From positions 1 through 64,000 of the forward strand of contig CAZGXI010000011.1 in assembly GCA_964529715.1 (NCBI GenBank): a stretch of DNA of 64,000 nt, read 5' to 3'. Under the pieces are notes generated by a model, which had not been told where the DNA came from, did no database searches, and worked only from the letters and a program-made list of their open reading frames with translations. Source of the DNA: CAZGXI01 sp964529715. GTDB taxonomy: Bacteria > Chloroflexota > Anaerolineae > Aggregatilineales > Ch27. Below are positions 42,423 through 50,502 of this stretch, piece by piece (positions within the stretch are counted from its first letter, which is position 1; each line of letters begins with the position of its first letter). Position numbers and translations under genes: made by a program.

Positions 42423-44387
42423 TTATCCCCCAAACGCCCGCTGCCACAATTCCAGGATCAGCAGCCGCAGCACAAGCTGCACGTGATTTTCCCGCCGGGC
42501 AAAGTGCCGCGTCAGCAGCCCTTCCAGCGCGTCCCGCCGGAACAGCCCGCGCCCCAGCGCGCGCCCGTCCAGCAGAATTTCCTGCACACGGCCCGCCAGC
42601 GGCCCATCGAACCAGGCCAGTACCGGGCTGCCAAAGGGTTGCTTAGGCCGCTCCAACGCCCAATCGGGCACGTGCGGGCGCATGGCCTCGCGTAGCACCC
42701 ACTTGTTGCCCAGCGTTTTGAGGCGCGGCGGCAGGCGAATGGCGAAATCCAGCAGCGGGCGGTCGAAAAAGGGAACGCGCAGTTCCAGCGAATGCGCCAT
42801 CGTCACCTTGTCCGCCACCAGCAACCCGTCGGTGGGCAGCCAGCTCAGCGCGACGAGCGCCTGCACCACGTCCACCGGGTCGGCGCTGCCCGCCGAGGCC
42901 GCCGCCAGCACGTCGGCGAAGGCGCGCTCCTTATGCCGACTCTGTCGCCGCGCGGCGGCCAGGTCCGGGCCGTACAGGCGCGCCCGCAGCGCATCGGAAA
43001 GGGCGTAGCCTTCTGCCGAGGCCGCCCGGCGCAGGGCCTCATCGGCGGGCAGAAAGGGCATCTGCCAGCGCGGCAGGTAATGGGGCAGCGCCCCGATCAC
43101 GCGCCACCGCTTGAGCGCCGGATAGAGTGGCTCCAGCGCGCCCAGCGGCCCGCCGATCCACCGCCGCCGCCATGCAGCGGGCAGGGCACGGTCCAGCCGG
43201 GCGGACGCACGCAGCAGGCGCGGCCAAGCCGCGTGCGAGGGATAGCCGCCGAACAGTTCGTCGCCGCCCGTGCCGTTGAGCACTACCCGCACATGCCGCG
43301 CGGTCACTTCGGCCAGGGCTTGCAGGCTGATGATCGAGGGGTTTTCCACCGGCTCGTCGTTGTGGTAGACGTAAGCCAGCAGCGTGCGCCACCAGTCGTC
43401 GGCGGTGATGACGTGCTCGTGATGCGTCGCGCCGAAGTGCGCCGCGATGCGCCGCGCCTGGGCCAGCTCATTGTCGCCGGTGGGGATGTCGTAGCCGACG
43501 GTGAAGGTCTCCACACTGCCCGGCTCAAGCGCGCTCATCAGCGCCAGCATCGAGGCCGAGTCCACGCCGCCGCTGAGGAACAGGCCCAGCGGCACGTCCG
43601 AGCGCAAATGGAGGCGCACCGAGTCGCGCAGCAGGTCGCGGGCGCAGGCGGCGGCCTCCGCCGGGGCGGTCGGCGTAAGCTCTGGGGCGAGCGGGTCGGT
43701 ACGTGCGTCCTGCCAGCGCCAGAAGGGGCGCTCTTCCAGCGTCCCGGCGTGCGTGTCCACGATCAACACGTGCCCCGGCGTCAGGCGGCGCACGCCCCGG
43801 AACAACGTATCTGCGCCGAGCATGTAGCCGAAGCTCAGGTAGGTATCCAGCGTGTCGAGGTTCAGTTCCGCCGGAACGGCGGGATCGGCCAGGATGGCCT
43901 TGACCTCGCTGGCGAAGCGTAGCCGCCCATTCTCTGGATAGAGGTACAGCGGCTTGATGCCGATATGGTCCACTGCCAGGATCAGCCGCCCGGCGTTGCC
44001 GTCCCACAGGGCGAAGGCGTACATGCCGCGCAGGGCATCGAACATCGCCAGGCCGCGCTGCTCGTAGAGGTGCACCAGCGTCTCGGTGTCGCAGCGCGTG
44101 CGGAAGACATGTCCCTGGGCCAGCAGCGTGTCGTGCAGTTCGACGTAATTGTAGATTTCGCCGTTGAAGACGATGGCAATGCTGCCGTCTTCGTTGAAGA
44201 TCGGCTGGTCGCCGCCCGCCACGTCGATGATGCTCAGGCGGCGCATCCCCAGGGAAACGCCGGGGGCGTCGAAGAAGCCGTCGCCGTCCGGCCCGCGATG
44301 GACGATGCGCGCGGTCATGGCGCGCGTCAGGGCCGGGTCGAAGGACGCGCGCCCGTGCAGGTCGATGATGCCAGCAATGCCACACAT
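42423..44387 (-). CDS. asnB: Asparagine synthase (glutamine-hydrolysing)
   Basis: A 654-residue two-domain enzyme: glutamine amidotransferase class II with Cys2 nucleophile (MCGIAGIIDLHGRA), then RGPDGDGFFD and the NGEIYNY motif; ATP-dependent synthetase with the PP-loop FLSGGVDSASMLAL near 260 and LSWLPTDGLLVADKVTMAHS. It makes asparagine from aspartate, ATP and glutamine. Copies linked to glycosyltransferases, as here, often amidate uronic acids or other surface-glycan acids instead, so a glycan role is possible. The length is normal for the long (about 600-650 residue) form. Confidence 0.92.
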   Translation of the reverse strand: MCGIAGIIDLHGRASFDPALTRAMTARIVHRGPDGDGFFDAPGVSLGMRRLSIIDVAGGDQPIFNEDGSIAIVFNGEIYNYVELHDTLLAQGHVFRTRCDTETLVHLYEQRGLAMFDALRGMYAFALWDGNAGRLILAVDHIGIKPLYLYPENGRLRFASEVKAILADPAVPAELNLDTLDTYLSFGYMLGADTLFRGVRRLTPGHVLIVDTHAGTLEERPFWRWQDARTDPLAPELTPTAPAEAAACARDLLRDSVRLHLRSDVPLGLFLSGGVDSASMLALMSALEPGSVETFTVGYDIPTGDNELAQARRIAAHFGATHHEHVITADDWWRTLLAYVYHNDEPVENPSIISLQALAEVTARHVRVVLNGTGGDELFGGYPSHAAWPRLLRASARLDRALPAAWRRRWIGGPLGALEPLYPALKRWRVIGALPHYLPRWQMPFLPADEALRRAASAEGYALSDALRARLYGPDLAAARRQSRHKERAFADVLAAASAGSADPVDVVQALVALSWLPTDGLLVADKVTMAHSLELRVPFFDRPLLDFAIRLPPRLKTLGNKWVLREAMRPHVPDWALERPKQPFGSPVLAWFDGPLAGRVQEILLDGRALGRGLFRRDALEGLLTRHFARRENHVQLVLRLLILELWQRAFGG

Positions 44388-44419
44388 GGCGGCGAATTAT
44401 AGCGCGGAATCGGGGATGA
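44388..44419. other. Short spacer
   Basis: Promoter area of the minus-strand asparagine synthase operon; no clear boxes. Confidence 0.3.
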
Positions 44420-44700
44420 TCACCTGGGGGGATGCAAACCGGCTTCGACCCACAGGCGGCGGGCGAGGACTCGACGCGCCGAGTTGATGTTCAACTTGAC
44501 GACTGTCGCCCGTCCAACAGGCGTCAGACCGACCAAGCGCGTAAAATCCTCATTCCAGGCAAAAGCGGTTGCAAGGACCACAGGCGAGGCACAGGTTATC
44601 AAAACTCGCAGTTCCACCAGATGCGGTGGGCACGACGTGATCAATCTCCACTGCCCACTCTGGAATCGATGCATGACATCGTGGCCGCGCTCGACCAGCA
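44420..44700 (-). pseudogene. HNH endonuclease relic (deleted and frameshifted)
   Basis: Two fragments of one family lie in different minus-strand frames. At 44563-44665 the frame reads IPEWAVEIDHVVPTASGG and then NLCLACGPCNRF: an HNH core with D-H, N and C..C. At 44420-44560 another frame reads AWNEDFTRLVGLTPVGRA and then RRLWVEAGLHPPR, the typical C-terminus of these HNH proteins. The middle (about 25-30 residues) is deleted and the N-terminus is not in frame. It is a dead gene. Confidence 0.7.
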
Positions 44701-44807
44701 GCGCCAGCGCCTTCGAGCGCAGGAGCATCTGACGGTCGAGCAGACAGAGCAGTTCGTTCAATTCCAGGCGCCCGGCCTGATTATACCCGATCCGGCCCAC
44801 TTCGGTC

Positions 44808-44836
44808 TTGCCCGGCGCTACTGCCCGTGATATACT
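44808..44836 (+). promoter_or_regulatory. Predicted promoter of the MarR operon
   Basis: -35 TTGCCC at 44808-44813, a 17-base spacer, and -10 TATACT at 44831-44836. The -10 ends 6 bases before ATG 44843, so the transcript may be leaderless, or translation may start at GTG 44870. Confidence 0.65.
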
Positions 44837-44842
44837 TTACCA

Positions 44843-45322
44843 ATGACATCGTTAGTCAGGGAAACCAATGTGATCCCCTCACCCGAACCCGACGACTGCG
44901 CCACGCTGGTGCTGGAAACCGTCCCGCTGGTGATGCGCTCCGTGCGCGCTGAGATGCGCGGCAGCCGCGCCCCGGACCTGAGCGTGCCACAGTTCCGCGC
45001 GCTGAACTTCCTCTACCGCTGCCCCGGCGCGTCGCTCTCCGACGTGGCCGATCACGTCGGCATAACGCTGCCGAGCATGTCCAAGCTGGTCGAAAAGCTG
45101 GTCGCACGCGGGCTGGTCACGCGCCAGGACGACCCTGGCGACCGCCGCCGCGTGACCCTGGCCCTCACCGAGCCAGGACGGGCCGAACTGCAAGCGGCGC
45201 GGGAGGCCACCCAGGCGCGCCTGGCCCAACGGCTGGCGGCCCTCTCGCCGGAACAGCGCGCCGTCGTGGTCGAGGCCATGCGCGCGCTACGGAGCGTTTT
45301 TGCACCAGCATCAGCGGAGTGA
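44843..45322 (+). CDS. MarR-family transcriptional regulator
   Basis: A 159-residue winged-helix repressor: FRALNFLYRCPGASLSDVAD, the recognition helix LPSMSKLVEKLVARGLVTRQ, and wing residues DDPGDRRRVTLALTEPGR, closing with a dimerising helical tail. It probably controls the ABC exporter that follows 92 bases later. ATG 44843 would be leaderless from the predicted promoter; in-frame GTG 44870 has a weak site (aggga) and gives 150 residues. Confidence 0.9.
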   Translation: MTSLVRETNVIPSPEPDDCATLVLETVPLVMRSVRAEMRGSRAPDLSVPQFRALNFLYRCPGASLSDVADHVGITLPSMSKLVEKLVARGLVTRQDDPGDRRRVTLALTEPGRAELQAAREATQARLAQRLAALSPEQRAVVVEAMRALRSVFAPASAE

Positions 45323-45414
45323 ACCGCGTAGAACGCCTGAGATCGCAAAGGTCCTTCACCGGATTTTCTTTGTGTTCCTGGCGATCGGGGCGGTGAAAAA
45401 CAGAAAGGAAACGC

Positions 45415-46218
45415 ATGTCTATCCTGGAAATCGACGCCCTGACCAAACAATTCGGCGCGCTGACCGCCGTCAACGCCCTCAACCTGACCGTCGAGGCGGG
45501 CGAGGTGTTCGGCCTGTTGGGGCCAAACGGCGCGGGCAAAAGCACCACCCTCAAGATGCTGACCACGCTGCTGCCACCCACCTCCGGCGAGGCCCGCGTG
45601 GCCGGCTTCAGCATCACGCGGCGCGCCGCCGACGTGCGCCGCAACATCGGCTATGTGCCGCAGATGCTCTCGACCGAAGGCACGCTGACCGGCTTCGAGA
45701 ACCTGCTCATCTTCGCCAAGCTCTACGACCTGCCCCGGCGCGGACGCGAGGCGCGTGTGCGCGAGGCGCTGGCTTTTATGGGCCTGGCCGAAGCGGCAGA
45801 TCAGCAGGTGCGCACCTATTCCGGCGGCATGATCCGGCGGCTGGAGATCGCCCAGTCGATGCTGCACAGCCCGCCGTTGCTCTTTCTAGACGAGCCGACC
45901 GTCGGCCTCGACCCGGCGGCGCGGCGGGCGGTGTGGGAGCACATGGACCGTCTGCGCGCCGAACACGGCACGACCGTCTTCCTGACCACGCACCTGATGG
46001 AGGAGGCCGACACCCTGTGCCATCGCGTGGCGATCATGCACCTGGGCAAGGTGGTCGCCATCGGCTCGCCGGCGGCGCTCAAAGAATCCATCGGCGGAAA
46101 CGGCGCCACGCTGGACGATGTGTTTATCCACTATACAGGCGACAAACTGGAAGTCATCGGAGGAGGAGGTTATCGTGACGCAAAACGTGCCCGGCGCACC
46201 GCGCGCCGCCTCGGTTAA
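45415..46218 (+). CDS. ABC-2 exporter ATP-binding protein (DrrA-like)
   Basis: A 267-residue ATPase. Walker A GPNGAGKST near 39-47, Q-loop region VPQMLSTEGTLTG near 81, signature YSGGMIRRLEIAQ near 141, Walker B LLFLDEPTVGLDP near 160, and switch His in FLTTHLMEEADTL near 196. The C-terminal part, GNGATLDDVFIHYTGDKLEV, is typical of drug/lipid exporters of the DrrA class. It forms a transporter with the permease that overlaps its 3' end by 44 bases. Start site aaaggaaacgc. Confidence 0.92.
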   Translation: MSILEIDALTKQFGALTAVNALNLTVEAGEVFGLLGPNGAGKSTTLKMLTTLLPPTSGEARVAGFSITRRAADVRRNIGYVPQMLSTEGTLTGFENLLIFAKLYDLPRRGREARVREALAFMGLAEAADQQVRTYSGGMIRRLEIAQSMLHSPPLLFLDEPTVGLDPAARRAVWEHMDRLRAEHGTTVFLTTHLMEEADTLCHRVAIMHLGKVVAIGSPAALKESIGGNGATLDDVFIHYTGDKLEVIGGGGYRDAKRARRTARRLG

Positions 46219-47026
46219 CCCTGCACTGCTGCCCAACCCGGCGAATCTGTGGCGCGGCGCGGTCCGCTTCGTGAGCAAGACGCTGGTCATTGCCGAACTG
46301 GAAGCGCGCAAGCTGCGCCACGACCCGACCGAGATTTTCACCCGCGCGGTGCAGCCGGCCCTATGGCTGCTGGTGTTTGGGCAGGTCTTCACCAACATCC
46401 GCGCCATCCCGACCGGCGACCTGCGCTACATCGACTTCATGGCCCCCGGCATCCTGGCGCAGAGCATCCTGTTCATGGCGATCTTCACCGGCATCACCGT
46501 GATCTGGGAGCGCGACTTGGGGATCGTCCACAAGTTCCTGGTGACGCCCGTCCCGCGCACGGCGCTGGTGCTGGGCAAGGGGCTTTCGGCAGGCGTGCGG
46601 GCGCTTTCGCAGGTGATCATCATCTACGGCCTGGCGCTGCTGGTGGGGGTGAACCTCAACTGGAACCCGCTGGCGCTGATCGGCGTGCTGCTGGTGGCGA
46701 CCCTGGGCGCGGTGATCTTTTCCACCTTCTCGTTGATCATCGGCTCACTGCTCAAGACGCGCGAAGGCATGATGGGCATCGGGCAGGTGTTGACCATGCC
46801 GCTGTTCTTCGCCAGCAACGCGATCTATCCCGTCAGCATCATGCCCGGCTGGCTCCAGGTGATCGCCTATGTGAACCCGCTATCTTACGAGGTAGATGCC
46901 CTGCGCGCCCTGATGGTCGGGCAGGCCAGCACCCTCGGCCTGGGCGTGGACCTGCTGGTGCTGCTGGCGGTCGCGTCCGTCCTGGTGATCTTGGGCGGGC
47001 GGCTGTACCCGAACGTGGTGACGTAA
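46175..47026 (+). CDS. ABC-2 exporter permease (DrrB-like)
   Basis: A 283-residue membrane protein with six spans. PTEIFTRAVQPALWLLVFGQ opens the first span; FMAPGILAQSILFMAIFTGI and ERDLGIVHKFLVTPVPR, the ABC-2 coupling loop, follow; and VDALRALMVGQ lies near the end. GTG 46175 is set by a very strong site (ggaggaggag), inside the upstream gene; this is coupled translation. With the ATPase it probably exports a drug, lipid or secondary metabolite, under MarR control. Confidence 0.91.
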   Translation: MTQNVPGAPRAASVNPALLPNPANLWRGAVRFVSKTLVIAELEARKLRHDPTEIFTRAVQPALWLLVFGQVFTNIRAIPTGDLRYIDFMAPGILAQSILFMAIFTGITVIWERDLGIVHKFLVTPVPRTALVLGKGLSAGVRALSQVIIIYGLALLVGVNLNWNPLALIGVLLVATLGAVIFSTFSLIIGSLLKTREGMMGIGQVLTMPLFFASNAIYPVSIMPGWLQVIAYVNPLSYEVDALRALMVGQASTLGLGVDLLVLLAVASVLVILGGRLYPNVVT

Positions 47027-47029
47027 CGG

Positions 47030-47059
47030 TTGTCATCCCGTTAAGAATCATCTTATAAT
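47030..47059 (+). promoter_or_regulatory. Predicted strong promoter of the DUF4062 gene
   Basis: -35 TTGTCA at 47030-47035, an 18-base spacer, and a consensus -10 TATAAT at 47054-47059. The leader to the ATG is about 40 bases. Confidence 0.72.
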
Positions 47060-47104
47060 CAGGTCAGCACACCTGCGCGGTCGAGTCGGAAGGGAAGAAA
47101 AGCC

Positions 47105-47692
47105 ATGCCGGAGCGTCTGACCGTCTTCATCAGCAGCACGAGTAAAGACCTGGAAGAACACCGCCAGCAGGTCCGCGACGCCTGCCTGGAACTGGGTCTG
47201 TTCCCCCTGATGATGGAACACCTGGCTGCGTCTACGGCAGGCGCGGTGGAGGTGTCGTTGGGGATGGTCGATCAGGCCGACATTTACGTGGGCATTTTCG
47301 CCTACCGTTACGGTTACGTCCCCGACGGCTACGACCGCTCGATCACGCAGATGGAGTACGAGCGCGCGGTCGAGCGCAAGCTGCCCTGCCTGATCTTCGT
47401 GATGGGGCCGACGCACCTGATCCAGGCGGAGAACGTAGAAACGGGCGAGGGGGCAGTCAAGATGCAGGCCCTCAAGGAACACCTGACCAAGACCCACGTG
47501 GTCAACTTCTTCAGTTCGCCCGCCGACCTGCGCGGCCAGGCGCTCCACAGCCTCGCCGAGCAGAAAGCCAAAATGGCGCAGGCAGCCCAGGGCGGGATCA
47601 CGGTCAACCAGACGGCGACCCAGGCGAAGAACGTGACCCAGATCGGCTACGTCCAGGGCCAGGTCAACATCACCCAGAACGACGACACGTGA
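47105..47692 (+). CDS. DUF4062-domain protein
   Basis: A 195-residue cytosolic protein. Residues 4-110 form the DUF4062 fold: LTVFISSTSKDLEEHRQQVR, FPLMMEHLAAS, DIYVGIFAYRYGYVPDG, and SITQMEYERAVERKLPCLIF. DUF4062 is distantly TIR-like and usually the N-terminal part of large STAND ATPases in signalling or defence. Here it is nearly alone. The tail NQTATQAKNVTQIGYVQGQV and so on is Asn/Gln/Thr/Val-rich with a repeat-like rhythm, perhaps a small beta-solenoid or partner-binding segment. It has its own strong promoter. Function unknown. Confidence 0.8.
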   Translation: MPERLTVFISSTSKDLEEHRQQVRDACLELGLFPLMMEHLAASTAGAVEVSLGMVDQADIYVGIFAYRYGYVPDGYDRSITQMEYERAVERKLPCLIFVMGPTHLIQAENVETGEGAVKMQALKEHLTKTHVVNFFSSPADLRGQALHSLAEQKAKMAQAAQGGITVNQTATQAKNVTQIGYVQGQVNITQNDDT

Positions 47693-47901
47693 CACTCACT
47701 CCACTCGCCTAACCCAGCACTTGCGTACTGGGCAAGTGAGGCGACAGCCCTCTTGCGCGTCCTCTGTAGGGGCGCGCCCACCTATCCACCCGCCATCGGC
47801 AGCCGCCTTGTGGTCTCTGGGATAAGGGTAGCCATAGGGCGTAATCCGGCGCTACAATACACCTCCCACGCCCGTTCCGCGCGACCGAAGGAGCGCCCCT
47901 G
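47693..47901. other. Intergenic region with hairpins
   Basis: A possible hairpin, cccag...ctggg, near 47712-47739 and a GTAGGGGC-family palindrome at 47766-47785. No gene and no clear terminator. Confidence 0.4.
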
Positions 47902-49278
47902 ATGTCCCCCATCTCACAGCCGAGCGGCATGAGAGCCTTCACCATCGTCTGGATCGGGCAGGTCGTGTCCCTGCTCGGTTCGGCCATGACACGCTTTGCC
48001 CTCACCATCTGGGCCTGGCAGATCACCGGGCAGGCTACCGCCCTCGCGCTGATGGCCTTTTTCTCTTTTGCGCCGGTAGTGCTGCTCAGCCCGGTGGCCG
48101 GGGCGCTGGTGGATCGCTGGAACCGCAAGCTGGTGGTGATGCTCAGCGACCTGGCGGCAGGCCTGGCGACGGTCGCCGTGCTGCTGCTCTATACCAGCGG
48201 GCAATTGCAAATCTGGCATCTCTATGCCGCTGCGCTGTTCGCCGGGGCGTTCGAGACGTTCCAGTTCCCGGCCTACTCGGCGGCCATGTCGGTGATGCTG
48301 CGTAAGGAGCAGTACGCGCGCGCCAACGGCATGATGGCCCTGGCACAGTCGGCCTCGGAGATTTTCGGGCCGCTGGCTGCCGGGGCGGCGCTGGGGGTGG
48401 TGGGCATCACGGGCATCATGACCTTCGACGTGCTCACGTTCGTGGTGGCGATCCTGGCGGTACTGGCGGTGTCGATCCCGCAGCCGGCCGTCACCGCCGC
48501 CGGGCGGGCAGGCCGGGGCAGTCTGCGCCAGGAATCGGTCTACGGCTTCCGCTACATCCTGGCGCGGCCCAGTCTGCTGGGGCTGCAACTGGCGTTCTTC
48601 ATGATGAACCTGCTCGGCACGTTCGGCTTCACCGTGCTGTCGGCAATGATCCTGGCGCGCACGGGCAACGACGAGCTGGCGCTGAGCGGCGTCAACGCGG
48701 CGGCGGGCATCGGCGGCGTGATCGGCGGGCTGCTGCTGAGCGTGTGGGGCGGGCCGAAGCGCCGGGTGCACGGCGTCTTGCTCGGTATGGCCCTCTCCAG
48801 CATGGGAACGGTCTTGCTGGGTCTGGGGCGGGCGCTGCCGCTGTGGGCGGCGGGCGCGTTCGCCACCGCCTTTTTCATCCCGATCCTCAACGGCTGCAAC
48901 CAGGCGATCTGGCAGGCCAAAGTCCCGCCGGATGTGCAGGGGCGCGTCTTTGCCACGCGCCGCATGATCGCGCAGATCACCGTCCCGGTCGCCATGCTGA
49001 TCGCCGGGCCGCTGGCAGACTATGTGTTCGAGCCGGGACTGCTGCCGGGTGGCGCACTGGTGGGCGTCTTCGGCGGGCTGGTGGGCACGGGTGCCGGCGC
49101 GGGCATGAGCCTGATGCTGCTGCTTAGCGGCGCGCTGGGCGTCTTCGCCGGACTGGGCGGCTACGCCTTCCGCGCCGTGCGCAACGCGGAAGACATCCTG
49201 CCGGATCACGGCGTGGAGGCTGCGCCGGAAGCAGATACGGACGCCGCCGCGTCGGCGGAAGCAGCCCCCGCCCGCTGA
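47902..49278 (+). CDS. MFS exporter, DHA3 type
   Basis: A 458-residue major facilitator with 12 spans. The N-terminus FTIVWIGQVVSLLGSAMTRF and PVAGALVDRWNRKLVVMLSD (motif A) fit the macrolide/drug-efflux DHA3 group. It is probably a drug or metabolite exporter. The C-terminal tail is acidic and Ala-rich (EAAPEADTDAAASAEAAPAR). The start has the site aaggagcg. It stands alone, convergent to the carbonic-anhydrase-like gene. Confidence 0.88.
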   Translation: MSPISQPSGMRAFTIVWIGQVVSLLGSAMTRFALTIWAWQITGQATALALMAFFSFAPVVLLSPVAGALVDRWNRKLVVMLSDLAAGLATVAVLLLYTSGQLQIWHLYAAALFAGAFETFQFPAYSAAMSVMLRKEQYARANGMMALAQSASEIFGPLAAGAALGVVGITGIMTFDVLTFVVAILAVLAVSIPQPAVTAAGRAGRGSLRQESVYGFRYILARPSLLGLQLAFFMMNLLGTFGFTVLSAMILARTGNDELALSGVNAAAGIGGVIGGLLLSVWGGPKRRVHGVLLGMALSSMGTVLLGLGRALPLWAAGAFATAFFIPILNGCNQAIWQAKVPPDVQGRVFATRRMIAQITVPVAMLIAGPLADYVFEPGLLPGGALVGVFGGLVGTGAGAGMSLMLLLSGALGVFAGLGGYAFRAVRNAEDILPDHGVEAAPEADTDAAASAEAAPAR

Positions 49279-49298
49279 TCGGCGCTCCGGTTGCTCGC

Positions 49299-49661
49299 CT
49301 AATACACCCGCTCGAAGCGCCCGTCCAGCGTGACGTAGTACAGTTCCACTTCCAGATCGGGGAAGGCCGCGTGCACCTTCGCCCGCGCCGCGCGCAGGTC
49401 ATCGGCGTGGCGCTGCGGAGTGCCCTCTGCGCCGTAAGCGCCGCAGTCCTCGTGGTTGACCAGGATCACCTTACTGACGCCGTGCAGCCGCCGGGAGATT
49501 TCGATCTGCGGGAAGACCGCCTCCCAGTCCTTCACCCCGCCCGCATAGCTGACCCGGTCGTAGTTGCGCGGGCCGAGCGTGTCGTTCAGCCACTTCTCGA
49601 AGAAACCCTGGAAACGGAAGTCCATACAGGTGACGGCAACCGCCGCGCAGTGATGGGCCAT
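49299..49661 (-). CDS. Minimal beta-carbonic-anhydrase-like protein
   Basis: A 120-residue protein. VTCMDFRFQGF near 11-21 supplies the Cys ligand and the Asp/Arg dyad of beta-carbonic anhydrases, and VNHEDCGAYGAEG near 74-86 supplies the His and second Cys. So the zinc site seems complete, but the chain is far shorter than the usual 165-220 residues and lacks the N-terminal arm. It may be an active small form or a relative with another role. ATG 49661 follows aaggagcg. It is divergent from the GNAT gene. Confidence 0.75.
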   Translation of the reverse strand: MAHHCAAVAVTCMDFRFQGFFEKWLNDTLGPRNYDRVSYAGGVKDWEAVFPQIEISRRLHGVSKVILVNHEDCGAYGAEGTPQRHADDLRAARAKVHAAFPDLEVELYYVTLDGRFERVY

Positions 49662-49862
49662 TGCTGCTCGCTCCTTGTGTGCACCGACGCACACGCGCCG
49701 GAATCGCGTTCGGGCCGGAATGCCCGCCGCAACAATACCGACAGGGCACGGGCCGCGCAAGGGCTGCGGCAGGCTGCGAGTGGCACGTTTGCCCTCGCCG
49801 GCGAGGTTTGTTATCATGCCTTCCCATCGCCCTCATCTCTGCGCACCATCAGGAAACGAACC

Positions 49863-50339
49863 ATGCCCGACATGCTGGTGAAACTCTATACGCTGCCCGA
49901 CCCGGCACCGTTTATCGCGCGGGCACAGGCGGCAGGCGTGACCATCCGCCGCGCCATCGCGCCAGAAAAACATGTCGTCGTGGCCTGGGTGTGGGAGAAG
50001 TTCGGCAGCGTTTGGGCCAGCGAATGCGAAGTGGCGTTCAGCAACCACCCACCTTCGTGCTTTATTGCCGTTGAGGGCGGCGATCTGATCGGTTTTGCCT
50101 GTCACGAGGCAACCTGCAAGAATTTCTTCGGCCCGACCGGCGTGTGCGAGTCGGCGCGTGGCAAGGGCATCGGCGCGGCGCTGTTGGTCGCGGCCCTGCA
50201 CGACATGCGCGCCCAGGGTTACGCCTACGCCATCATCGGCGGCGTCGGCCCGGCGGACTTCTATGCCCGGACAGTCGGGGCGACGCTCATCGACGGCTCC
50301 ACGCCGGGCATCTACACCGGGATGCTGCACGAAACGTAG
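49863..50339 (+). CDS. GNAT-family N-acetyltransferase
   Basis: A 158-residue acetyl-CoA-dependent transferase. CFIAVEGGDLIGFACHEATC near 61-80 and the acetyl-CoA pyrophosphate-binding loop ESARGKGIGAALLVAALHDM near 97-116 mark the fold; the C-terminal part ends GATLIDGSTPGIYTGML. The acceptor is unknown. ATG 49863 follows aggaaacgaacc. Confidence 0.84.
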   Translation: MPDMLVKLYTLPDPAPFIARAQAAGVTIRRAIAPEKHVVVAWVWEKFGSVWASECEVAFSNHPPSCFIAVEGGDLIGFACHEATCKNFFGPTGVCESARGKGIGAALLVAALHDMRAQGYAYAIIGGVGPADFYARTVGATLIDGSTPGIYTGMLHET

Positions 50340-50433
50340 AGCCTGCCGCGCGTGAATGAAACGGCCACGTTTCGGCCACACATTTCGCCCACCACCACCG
50401 CGTTGTGTGCTACCCTGGACTTAGCCGGGGTAT

Positions 50434-50460
50434 TTGACCGGCCCCCTATCTCGGTATACA
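50434..50460 (+). promoter_or_regulatory. Predicted promoter of the DUF4231-like gene
   Basis: -35 TTGACC at 50434-50439, a 15-base spacer (short), and -10 TATACA at 50455-50460, 43 bases before the ATG. Confidence 0.5.
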
Positions 50461-50502
50461 CTGAGTTCAGCCGGGTATGTCCACCCACAAGGAGTGCGCG
50501 CC

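Noticed and set aside
44432..44830. Plus-strand 132-codon frame before MarR
   Set aside because: No domain; the opposite strand carries recognisable HNH fragments.
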